Positions 24,592 through 34,893 of a DNA stretch of 64,000 nt are shown piece by piece. Position numbers and translations under genes: made by a program. How positions within the stretch are numbered: position 1 is the first letter of the stretch; every line of letters starts with the position of its first letter. Origin of the DNA: Neoceratodus forsteri (taxonomy: Eukaryota > Chordata > Ceratodontiformes > Ceratodontidae); contig JADMNL010000023.1 in assembly GCA_016271365.2 (NCBI GenBank), positions 609,488,001-609,552,000 of the forward strand, read 5' to 3'. The notes under the pieces were generated by a model. The model was not told where the DNA came from. It searched no databases and saw nothing but the letters and a program-made list of their open reading frames with translations.

Positions 24592-24722
24592 TTACACATG
24601 CTCTGCTTTCTGCATCCAAATATTGCCCCTCCCCCAAACAAGATTCAAGCGTTACTCAGTCCCTTCAGAGTTTGTTTGGTGGGGGGCAACATTTGGATGC
24701 AGAAAGCAGGGCATGTGTAATA
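24592..24722. repeat. Hairpin element with ~50-bp arms
   Basis: The left arm, attacacatgctctgctttc through cccccaaacaa, is about 90% complementary to the right arm, ttgtttggtg through gggcatgtgtaat. The loop is about 32 bp. A perfect or near-perfect stem of this length is typical of a foldback MITE. A non-coding hairpin RNA is possible but not indicated. Confidence 0.85.
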
Positions 24723-25212
24723 TGAATGCCTAATATAGTATGTATCGTGCTAGTGAATTTATGGGAATCTTTCAAGTGTGATGAACATTCCATATTTGTC
24801 TTTAACATTTTGTGGGTTAGGAGACATAGTGGCAGGTTGGGGACTTCAGAGTTGGAGACTATGTGGAAGATCCATGGCTGGCAAGTAATTGCATGTTAGC
24901 ATTTTTTAATGAAGCAGGCTGGAATTTGAGGGAGAGCTGAAGTTGCAACCCAGATTTGCCTGTGTGCTCTAGTCAGGAATAATCTGTGCAGCTGCAGTTA
25001 CCCTGAAAATACTCACACCTGTAAGCATATGGGTTGTAGTAAAAGTTGAGTGCCAATGCTAGTGGACATTGTGGTGCTTCATGCCACAGCAGAAGCCAGG
25101 TGGTAACTAGTGAAAAGGTATTTGCCAAAGGTTATACAAGTTACTTGTCATAGACCTGCTGTTATGGTTTGGTGTAACAGTAGTTAACAACTGAATGATC
25201 TGGTTAGGTATT
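24723..25212. other. Unannotated sequence
   Basis: No recognisable feature between the hairpin and the possible left end of the MULE. Confidence 0.4.
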
Positions 25213-25574
25213 TTGGGCCCCATATTCAGAGCTGGCTGGATGGTGCACCATGCAGATAAGTTGGGCTGGCTGGCTCTGGCACAATGTTCAAACAGAATGT
25301 GCAGTAGGAACACACCATGTAATCTGTTTGAATATCGGACCCTGGATGCACTGAGCATGGCAAGGGGCACTAAGTTATGCACATTTCATTCAGGGTGCTA
25401 GGCTGAGGACTGCCCACTGGGGTATGTAGAGGCACATACCTGTATGTGCCACAGCCCCATGGGCGACATTCAGCCCACACATGCAAATGAGTCCATTGGG
25501 CATGCATGGCACAAGGGGCCATTGCATGCCCATTATAGACTCATTGCATGGCTGCACCTGGTGGAATGTGCCAG

Positions 25575-26120
25575 GCCAGCTCCCCAGCCCTGATCACTGT
25601 TAGAAGTGCAATATTTCCTGATTCTCATTTCCAAAATGCAGCAGCCCCTCTCCAGCTCTGATCACTGTTAATAATAAATTACTCCCCAAACTCCTTTTCC
25701 ATAGTGTAGTGGCCTCTTCCCCAGCCCCTAATGCGACTGACACAGCCTTCCTCTCCTGTCATGACAACCAATAAGCACATGCTATTTACTGTACCTGCTC
25801 CAGTATCAATCAGTTGGTTGCTAGCCAGCGGCAGGGCGGGGAGGGCTGTGCTCGGTGGGCTGAGCAGGGATGGGGGAGTGCCAGATGGAGGTTACTGCCT
25901 ACGGGGTGGAGAGATGGGGGGCCACTGGCTACCAGAAAATGGTGATCGGGGTTTGGATCGTTGTACCAGTGATGGGGGCTAAAGGCCATTACAGTATGGA
26001 AACAGGGCTCAGGAATATTTTATTTCTATCAGTGATCAGGGCTGGGAGGGTCTGCTACAATATGAAAAGGGATCGGGAGTAATTTATTATTAACAGTGAT
26101 CAAGGCTGGAGAGGGAGGAC
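25575..26120. repeat. Inverted ~78-bp minisatellite arms
   Basis: The left arm (25575-25740) holds about two tandem units containing tgatcactgttaataataaa. The right arm (25945-26120) holds about two units in reverse orientation with tttattattaacagtgatca. About 200 bp of GC-richer spacer separates them. The arms lie inside the proposed MULE near its left end. Confidence 0.75.
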
Positions 26121-26939
26121 TGTGTACCCAGCCTAGACTGTGCACAGGGCATCAACCTACCCGTGCATAGTTAAAGTAGGGTTTCAAAAAGTATAACAAT
26201 GGTCAGTGTACCCAGCCATTTTTATGCCTGGGGGTTCAATATTGTGATGCATGGCATATGCATGAAGGACCCCTTGTTGGGTTTTATGTGATATAAGCAT
26301 CCCTAATGGCCGTCCCACAACAGGAATGGAAAATTGTGACCGCTGCATGGGTGACTGGTACATAATGCAAGCGGCCAAGTGAGCAACTGCAGCAGGAGGC
26401 GGCTGGAAGGTGGCAAGCACATGGCTAGTGCCGCAGAGCAGAGGAGGCAATGGACAATGTGGCATGGGCATTAAGGGAAGGGTGACAAGGACGGCGGCAG
26501 CAAATGGCACATCCACACCACATGTGGACAGGGCAGCAGGCAGACAGCACCACCTGGGAGGCTAGGCAGGGGTATGGGAACAAGAGTGGCATAGCAGAGG
26601 AGGTATACTGCATCAGTACCTCAGGGACCAGAACATGTGCAGTAGAGTGGCCTGCACATGTTGCAGGGGTGGAAGAGATGCATATGTGAGGGTAAAGCCC
26701 AGGTTCACAGACAGTGGGACTGACAACTGCAAGCCATGCAGAGGCTGACAGCATGAAGGGGGCATACAGAGCAGGCACCCCACCTTACAGATGTGCTGTG
26801 GCTATACTGTGTGAGCCTGGGTCAAAAGAGCGACTGCAGGGATGCAGTTGAGGTGCTGGTGTCCATGCAGGGTGACAACACAAAGGTAGATGAGGAGGTT
26901 CACCCACTGTGCGCCGTGTGATGCTGCACGGCCATGTAG

Positions 26940-28545
26940 CCAGTGATGGCAAATGGCTCACAGGGACAGTGCATGCCAGGGACCATGAAGCGGATGGTCA
27001 CACATGAATGTGAAGTTGTGTGCCAGTCTGGGCAGGTAGGCATAGTGGCTTCTGGTGCTGTACTCTGCCACAATCGCATGGATCCGGGCATCCAGATCAT
27101 GGTACTGACGCTGGGGCTGTGGTGCCTCTGCCGCTGACACTAGCATTTCGACATGGATGGTGTTCAGATGCTTCTCCTCCTGGAGGCACTCAGAGGTGCC
27201 AGATGCTGGGGTGGCATGCACCAGACCTGGGTGTTGAAGGCCCTGTGCCACCCCTCCACCACATTGTTGGTATGTGCCAGACCGTGGAGGGTCACCTCAT
27301 AGCAGTTCCACTGCTTGATGGGAAAGATGGCACGTCAGTGCCTCGAGCACTTGGTGGGGCTACAGATCCAGTTGTCCTCAGCGTAGTCCAGCATGGGCTG
27401 GAAGACCTCCTCCTTCATGGCCACTTACTCCAACTCCTGCAGTTTGTCAAACACTGCTGGCACATCTGCAGGTGGAAGAAATGCCAGTGCCAGCAGCATC
27501 CACATTTGCAGGGCGAAGTCGACGCCAGTGGAGTACCATGCCAGGATATCTGGTAGTGTTGCACCCTCGCCACAGGGCCTGTGAGTAATGGAAAAGCAGC
27601 CCTGGACACGAGCCTCTGGGAAGATGGTGCCAATCCCACACCAGCTGGCATGCTCAAGTCAAGCAGCACTGTGGACTGTGTCAAGTGCAATATCTGGGTT
27701 GTGTAGCTGCAGCTGGCTCAACAGGCGGACGTAGGTCTGTGCCCACCTGCAACACATCAGGGCATAGACATGGGCAAGACCATACCAGACTGCATGGCAT
27801 GGATAGTGTATAGCTGGCTGAACAGGCTGGGGCATGCCCTGAATGTGCCATCCATGAACCAGTCCATACAGCTGGTAGCTGCTGCAGACCTCAGCCCATG
27901 GCATACACCATGATGAGGTCCCGCTCCTCCCGCTGTTGTATAGGAGGAAGTGTGTGACATCGCTGGCAAGAGTGTACTCCTCTGGGATGTTGAGGTCCTC
28001 AACTAATTGTGGGGTGGTTGGCAAGCTCCATGCCTGTGCCACACCACTGTACAGTCCATTGCAGCAGCTGCACTCCCAGCAGGTGACCGGCCACAGCCGC
28101 TGGAATGCCGATGTACTTACCACGACAACCTGAGATGTAGTGTCCATCGTCCACCGTGCCCCATCCCATAGCATTCCTAGGACGTGCTGCATGCCCATGT
28201 CCACTGCATCAGGGGCATGGTTGTGTCCCTGATGGTGGCCAACACCGTGTCCTCCACAGCCTGCAGGCAGGCTAAGCAGTGGCATCTGCTCGCCTCTGCA
28301 CATCTCCATTAGGCCTTTTCAGGCCCTTTCTTATCACACTTATAGACGTATCCATTGTGGACAGCCATTGTCTTGCCCTTTTGGTTGGGGAACATAGCGC
28401 ACCTCCATGCTGAGCACTGTATTTCCCATCTGACAGGGCTGCTGTGGATGTCTGTCTAAAAGACACTGTAGCCCGCCTTGTGTGCACGTTCCACACCCCT
28501 TCCTGCCTGAGGACCATATCTGCCACGGCAGATTTCACCCCTCCC
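26940..28545 (-). pseudogene. MULE transposase relic with FLYWCH zinc finger
   Basis: MULE transposases cut and paste DNA with a DDE catalytic core; one animal group carries an N-terminal FLYWCH finger for DNA binding. On the minus strand, in order: a FLYWCH-like block at 28230-28400 (NGYVYKC then W.CAEASRCHCLA, with one stop); LVEDLNIPEEYTLA..FLLY near 27920-28010; the core motif DGTFRACPSLFSQLYTIH near 27800-27852 with the first catalytic Asp at 27850-27852; a helical LALAFLPPADVPAVF block near 27440-27490; and the C-terminal TNNVVEGWHRAFN near 27235-27275. The blocks lie in different frames with stops between, so the gene is dead. GC-rich ORFs on the opposite strand are its shadows. Assignment rests on block order and spacing and is strong. 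Confidence 0.8.
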
Positions 28546-28956
28546 CATATCCGTGTGGCTTGTGGAACATCCTTGTTGTGTTACTGCCTCACTGTCCATC
28601 ATGCATCCTGTTCCTGGGCACTGCCCTGTGGCCCCTGCCTGTCGTGTGTTGTTCTACAGGGTGAGTCATCGTATCTGCTGTGTGCCGCTGCTGGGGGAGA
28701 GCTCTGCCTCTTGTGCAGGTTGTGGTCTGGTGTTTGCTCTATTCTCCCTGTGGGCTGCAGGGTGGTGGTGGTGCTGCCTCCCACTGTCACCCCTCTGTCC
28801 CTGCCTGGCCTTCCTCTCCCTATGTCTCCCAGTGGTGGTGCCGCCTTCCCTGGCTCCCTCTGGTGCCCGATGCCTCTGCATGCTGTGGCCTTCTGTTCTG
28901 GCCATCCTGTGTGCGCACTTCTCAGTGGCCTGTGTTCTGGACTTAGCTCCCAGTGA
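28546..28956 (-). other. GC-rich region upstream of the MULE transposase
   Basis: Long overlapping frames exist on both strands (Cys/Leu/Pro-rich on plus; Gln/His/Arg-rich on minus). The minus frames at 28666-28905 could be an N-terminal extension of the transposase gene or its leader. No domain is visible and the plus ORFs look like composition artefacts. Confidence 0.3.
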
Positions 28957-29520
28957 TCAGGCCTGCTGGTGCTTGCAGTTCTGCTGCTGCTGCTGTGTGT
29001 GGATGTGCCTTATTGTGCAGAAGAGCTTTTGACTCTTCCACTGTCACTCTGTCATTCTGTTAACTCACTCTTTTGGTTGCAGTGCTTTCAGGATCACCCC
29101 TAAGGCTGCGGCTGTTGCAGAGGCACTCTTCATGGCTGCTACCCTCATTTGTATATGTGCATCCACAATATTGTGTGCAGCAGTGCAGTCAGTGCCTTTG
29201 AATATGGCCACTCCTCATGGCCTGCACAAATCTGAGGATGCGCGTGCATCCAGGGATGTGCCATACATCTCATCTGAATATGTGGGTCTTTGATTTTAAA
29301 AACAAAAAGCATTTTGAGTTTAAACCTTTCCCTTTGCCTTATCATTAATTCATGTGTCCAGGTATTTTTCATTCTAACACCAGTGTTAGCCACCCTTGCA
29401 TTACTGACTCAGACAACTTGCAGGGTCCATCTAAGACCTGGAGAGGTAGTGTGAGTTTGGTTATATAATAACCCATCATCTTTATCCTTTTGGTAGTTTT
29501 TGATTTTCAGATTTTGTATA

Positions 29521-31480
29521 GAAACATAGAAGTTGACAGCAGATAAGGACTGCAATGCCCATCCAGGCTACCCATTTTTTCCTACCTTAGGAATGTGCCA
29601 TAGGCCTTTCCTCTGTCAATGGCCTATCTATTCATACTCATCTGTATTGCTCCCTCATGCCTATCCATGCCTGTTTGAAGCCCTGCACTGTATTCATATC
29701 CACCACTTCCTGAGGTGCATCCACCACCTTTCTGTAAAAAAGAACTTCCTCACATTACCCATTAATCAGCCTCCCTAATCTCATGCTGTGTCCACTTGTC
29801 CTGCTATTTTTCTTATATTGAAACATGTTAGACTATTTCACCATGTTAATGCCCTTAAAGTGTTTGAATGTTTTAATCATATCACCTCTCTCCATCCTTT
29901 GCTCTAGGGTATACATATTGAGCTCCATTAATCTGTTCTCATATGTTTTCTGATGCAGTCCCTGCACCATTTTGGTTGCCCTTCTCTGGATGGCCTCCAT
30001 TTTGTTAATGTCCTTGTGAAGGTGTGGCCTCCAGTACTGAATGCAATACTCCAGATGGGGCCTAACCAATGTCTTGTAAAGAGGATTATTACCTTCCTCT
30101 TATGACTTGTGATACCCCTACTATACACCCCAACATCCCCTAGCCTTACCTACTGCCTTAGTGGTCTGCTTGGATGATTTCAGGTCATCTGTGATAGTGA
30201 TGCCCAAGTCTCTTTCTTCCCTTTTGATTGTCAGCAACTCCTCCCAACCCATAGGTGGTTTCAGGTTTCTCTTCCCTATGTGCAAGATCTTGCAGTTCGT
30301 TGTGTTAAACCCCAGTTGCCACTATTCTGACCATTTGCCAGTTTATCCAGATCTCTTCTCATTCTGCCACCCCATCTGGATCATCTACTATGTTGCAGGT
30401 CTTGGTGTCATCTGCAAACAGACACACCTTACTTCAATCCATCTACAATGTCACTGATGAAGATATTGAAGAGTACTGGCCCAACACTGATCCCTGAGGT
30501 ACCCCACTTGTGACTTGCATCTCTTCTGACTGTATACCATTTACCATCACTCTCTGTTTTCTGCCCACCAACCAGTTTGCCACCCAGTTTAGCACCTTCT
30601 GACCCACCCAATCCTACCCATCTTATTAATCAATCTTTTATGTGGAACAGTATCAAAAGCTTTGCTGAAGACAAGGTAGGCAACATCAACTGCACCTCCT
30701 TGGTCCACCACTCTGGTTACCCAGTCAAAGAAGTCTATGAGATTAGTTTGAAAGGACCTTCCTGTTGTAAACTTATACTGTCTTGGATCCTGAGCTCCTA
30801 TGGATTCCAGGTGTTGCACAGTCCTTTCCTTAAGGAGTGCCTCCATAATCTTCCCCACTACTGAGGTAAGAGACTGACTGGTTTGTACTTCCTGCCTCCT
30901 CCTGCTTACCACTCTTGTGGAGCAGGATCACACGACCTTTCTCCAATCTTCTGGGACCTCTCCTGTGCTCAGAGACTCACTAAACAGTTCTGCTAATGGC
31001 TCTGATAGTTCCACCCTTAGCTCCTTTAGTACCCTGGGATGTATGTCTTCCAGTCCCATTGCCTTGTCCACCCTGAGCTAAGCGAGCTCTTGTAGGATCC
31101 TTTCTTTGTGAAGTGACTTGTGCACACCCTCCCACTGTGTCCATAGTGCTGAGCTGTGGGCCCTGCCCTACCTTCTCCTCAGTAAATCCTTGTTCCTTCT
31201 CCACACCCTCCCCTTATCCCCATTGATCTTAGCAATACCTTCAGGACTTTCTCCTTTCACTAATGTATCTATAGAAAGTCTTGTTCCTTTATTTCACTGT
31301 TTGTACCAGTGTTTCCTCTGTTTGGGCCTTTGCCTGCCTTCCTGCCTTCACTGCTTCCCTTAGGGAAGTTTGATATGCCTCCTATCTACATCCCACTGCA
31401 TTCCCTTATATTTCCTGAAGGCCAGTCTTTTGGCTCTGACCTTTTCTGCTACTGTTCTTGAGAACCAAAGTGGTTTTGTC
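29521..31480 (-). pseudogene. Antisense CR1-group LINE: linker, RT and 3' end
   Basis: Same family as the 16.9-21.2-kb LINE, in reverse. The 3' end is agaaacatagaagttgacag at 29520. Proceeding upward on the minus strand: C-terminal QRRATKMVQGLHQKTYENRL (about 29900-29990), FADDTK at 30407-30418, a GISVGPVLFNIFISDI block near 30440-30500, the RT core with LIDFFDWVTRVVDQGGAVD and SKAFDTVPHKRL near 30640-30780, SVVGKIMEALL near 30850, and a basic linker ending in AEKVRAKRLAFRKYKGM near 31390-31450. The endonuclease is missing or lost beyond 31480; sequence to about 31690 may be more of the linker. Several frameshifts. Confidence 0.85.
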
Positions 31481-31739
31481 TACCACTAACTGATTAAATG
31501 GTTTGAACCTTCCCCCACCCCCAGCTTCACAGTCCTAAGAGGGAACCCTTCTACCTCCACCATGTATTTTTGTGAGCTACTAGGTGCTCTTTCCTGGAGC
31601 TTAGAAAGCCCACCTTCCAAGTTTATGTTTTGCACTAGTATCCCATCCCAGGTGCTGCTAATGATGCTAGACTGCAATTAAACTACTGTAATAGGATAAC
31701 ACTGATGCTTTTAGTAAATAGCATTTAGTAACAACCAAA

Positions 31740-31986
31740 TAAAAAGCTACACAAGAAGCAAAGTCCTGGGGAAGCCAGAAACCTCTATCCCCATAAACAT
31801 AAAGTGCAGCTGCAGGATCTTATCCTTGGTGCTGCTGAAAGCTCTCAACACCTCCATCCCTCTGAGTTTTTAACTGTGGCACCATGAGCTAATCACTGGT
31901 GTTCTTCAAATCCCAAGAAGTTTAACTGAAGCACTGGGAGCCCCTTTCCGAGTTGTCAAACATTCACCTCTTTTCCATGTTTAAAT
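31740..31986. repeat. Degenerate ~60-bp minisatellite, left block
   Basis: Irregular tandem copies of a unit of the form aag-ttaa-ctg.agcactgggagccc-tttcc-gttgtcaaacattc-cct. The same unit type recurs at 37830-38340, on the far side of the two LINEs. About four units are visible. Confidence 0.6.
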
Positions 31987-31987
31987 C

Positions 31988-34270
31988 ATAGTATCATAGT
32001 AGTTTACAAGCTTAGGAGGACTATGCCTTTAATGAGCTCGCCACCAAAGGTGGATTAACTTAATAGGTATTCAAATTCTTTACTACCTATATGCTGATCT
32101 AGCTGAAATTTAAAAGACCCCAGAGTATTACTTTCAATGATTGGGCAAGGAAGTGTATTCCATAGATTAACCACATGTTGTGTGTACCATTGGCATCTCT
32201 TTTGGTTCTGCAGTGCGCGCGTCTTAGTTTACAATTATGGGATCATGCCTGAGTTTTGATAAAGTTTGTTTCAATCTAATAGTCTCAATAAGAACATGAT
32301 TTATTATGGCTTTATATGTTAAACAGAGATCTCCTCGAGTCTGATGGTAATTCATAGAATAGAAATGTAATACTTGCAGTCTTTGCTCATACCTCTTATT
32401 TTCCATTCCAGAGATTTTTTGTCATTTTTTCTGTACTCCTTCAACTAATTTTTTCCTCTAATTGAATGTGGAGAAAAAAGGGCACAGTAGTCAGATGTGA
32501 TCTGACCAGACTTTTATATAAGGGTAAAATAACTCTTGGTTGGATGCTCTTTATAGTATATGTTTAAAAATACACCCAAGAGTTCTTTGACACTTTTTGA
32601 CTTTGGTTATGGTATTGTTATCAAAATTCATTTTATTATCTATAACTACTCCCAAATCCATTTCATTGTCTGTTTGTTACAATAGTAGTTTATTTAGAAA
32701 ATATTTATGTTTCTGATTATTATCTTAAATGCATAACCGCATTTTAGAACATTAAATTTCATTTTATTTTTTCAGCCCATAATTTCAAGGAAAATCTCTC
32801 TCTCTGGAGATTTGCAGCTGCCTCTGGGGAGTTAACAATACAACTGATTTTGCAGTCATCTGCGTACTTAGACATCCAGGTGTTATTTGATGACTGCATG
32901 GATGAAATCAAGATGTTAAACAAAACAAGGCCTAGTACTGAGCCCTGAGGTACTTCACTAGTAACCCCAACCAAGGAGATGTAAATCCCTTAATTGAGGT
33001 ATATTGTCTACGTTCTTTTAACCAAGATTCAACCCAGGTTATTAAGTATTTTGGAAATTCAAGATTATTCATATGTTGTATAAGAATGTCATGGGAGACT
33101 TTATCTAATGCTTTGGCAAAATCAAAGAAGATTATGTCCACAGATAGTCCCACATCCAAAGAAGCACTAATATTTTCAAAAATTGTAAATGATTAGTTAG
33201 ACATGATTTCCTCTTGTAAAGCCATGCTGTGTAGTGTCTTGTAGATTATAACATTGTATATGTTCTTCAATTCTGTGCAAAATCAGTCTTTCAAAGTTTT
33301 TCCTACAACAGAGGTTAGACTTATGGGTCTATAGTTGGAGACCTCTGTTTTATCACCTTATTTATATATTGGGATCACTATAGCTTTTTTCCATGCTGAA
33401 ATGCACATACCTTCCACTAATAATAAATTAAATAATCTGGTTAGTGGTCCTGAAATTTATTTTACTGTTTCCTTAAGGAACCTTGGGTGAATTTCATCTG
33501 GTCTCGGTGGAGAGTTAGAACTGAGGTTATTTATCACCTTCATGGTTTCCTCTATTGTTATTTGGTTTATTTCAGTATTATTTGAGTAGTTATTCTATCC
33601 TTTAAGGGAGTATTTTCTTTTGGTGTAAAATGGAGCAGAAATAATTATTGAGTTCTATTGCCATCTGAGTTCATCGGTAATAATGCTGGTTTTGATTTGG
33701 ATTGGTCCCCAAGTTGATTCAGTATTTCTAAGAGATCCTATATAACTATATAATTTCTTTTATTGTCTACTGTATCAATTGCTAGTCTATTTTCTGATTC
33801 TATCTTAGCTTTCCTTATAAGTTGTTTTACTCTGTTAGTAAGCTTTTGTAGTTATTCCAGTTGTTTAATGATGGTTGTTGTTTATACTTCCTATAGCTTT
33901 TATATTTTTTATTAATTAACCTTTTGATTCTATTATTCCACCAGATTGGCATTCTATACCCTTGGTATATTTGTTTTCTTAGGGGCCCAGGTATCGAGAC
34001 ATAGGTTAATTTTGTCCTGAATGAGGGACCAGACCTGTGGGCATTTAATTCAGAGAAATCTGACTCACAGTCCCACAAGTTAAGGTAGTTATTTATTTTG
34101 TGTAATTAGCCCTAGCAAAATCCTGATGAGAGTGTTCCTTTAGTAATGACCATTTTAGTTTTAATTTGAAATTTAATTATATTGTGATCACTATTGCCCA
34201 GAGGTGCTAATGTACTTGGTTCTAAGATTTTACTGCCCATATTAGTAAGAACACCTACTGTGGTCTTTGT
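31988..34270 (-). pseudogene. Antisense LINE of a second CR1-group family
   Basis: The 3' end reads catagtatcatagtagttta at 31988, i.e. a tatgatactatg terminal type that differs from the tatgtttctatg family. On the minus strand: endonuclease C-terminus LAPLGNSDHNII near 34190-34215 (conserved SDH), a basic linker IKRLINKKYKSYRKYKQQ near 33860-33930, RT block IIFFDFAKALDKVSHDILI near 33090-33150, VPQGSVLGLVLFNI near 32900-32950, and the catalytic YADD at 32855-32866. Stops and shifts are present, so it is inactive. The 5' edge stops where the 34.3-kb palindrome begins. Confidence 0.8.
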
Positions 34271-34274
34271 GAAC

Positions 34275-34893
34275 CACGACCTCCCCCAAGCCGCGGTGGT
34301 AGACCTACCCCTGTGAGAGCTAAGTGGGCATATTCTTATAGTTTCATTTGCAGTCCTGTAAGTAGGGGCAGAGATTATAAATCAGTTTCCAAGGAGTCCT
34401 GTTGCACATCCCTTCCCTATTCCTGATACGAGCACTCCACCACCGGACTTCATGTTTCATGTGATGCCACTGTTTGAAGAGTGTGGGGACTCACTCCTTA
34501 GAAGTAATCACCATGTCCTTTAACATAGTATTTTAAGAGTACTAGAGGTCAGTTAGATTCAAGTCAGAGCCACCACTTGACTAACAAGGACCTTATTAGC
34601 CAAATGGTGGCTCTGATATTAATTAAGCAGAACTCTAACAAATTTAAAATAGTGTGTTAAAGGATGTAGTTATTACTTTCTGTGGATACACCACTTGCAC
34701 TCTTCAAACAGTGACATCATAAAACTTAAAGGCCTGGGGCAGAAACGCTCATACCAGGAAGGGGAAGGATGGTGCAGCAGGACTCTGTGGTCTAATTCAG
34801 ATCCTTCCCTACCTAAAGAACTGTAAATAAAAATATAAGAATATGCCTAGGGGATAAGTCTACCACTGGGGATTAGGGGGCAATGTTATAGAC
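34275..34893. repeat. ~610-bp palindrome with almost no spacer
   Basis: Reading outward from a centre at 34590 (aacaagg-a-ccttatt), the two sides remain reverse complements, with mismatches and small indels, for about 300 bp: ccaccacttg/caaatggtgg, then cactgtttgaagagtg/cactcttcaaacagtg, then gggcatattcttata/tataagaatatgcct, ending with cgcggtggtaga/tctaccactggg. Arm identity is roughly 70-80% by eye. No coding content. It lies exactly between the 5' ends of two oppositely oriented LINEs. A foldback DNA transposon is the simplest reading. Confidence 0.85.

Larger units (their letters stand above)
25213..29293 (-). mobile_element. Candidate MULE (Mutator-like) DNA transposon
   Basis: Possible termini: ttgggccccatattcagagc near 25214-25233 and, inverted, aagacccacatattcagatg near 29270-29290; both share a CCCA.ATTCAGA-like core. 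Between them is an antisense MULE transposase relic with a FLYWCH finger. The GC content rises inside these limits relative to both sides. A 9-bp target duplication, usual for MULEs, was not confirmed, so the ends are provisional while the transposase identity is good. Confidence 0.55.

Noticed and set aside
24592..24722. A microRNA precursor reading of the hairpin.
   Set aside because: Arms of ~50 bp with a ~32-base loop fit a MITE better, and nothing in the sequence indicates processing. Left as a foldback repeat.
28444..29032. Cys/Leu-rich plus-strand ORFs of 159-170 codons.
   Set aside because: Opposite strand of the GC-rich leader of the MULE. Several overlapping frames are open at once, which points to composition and not to coding.
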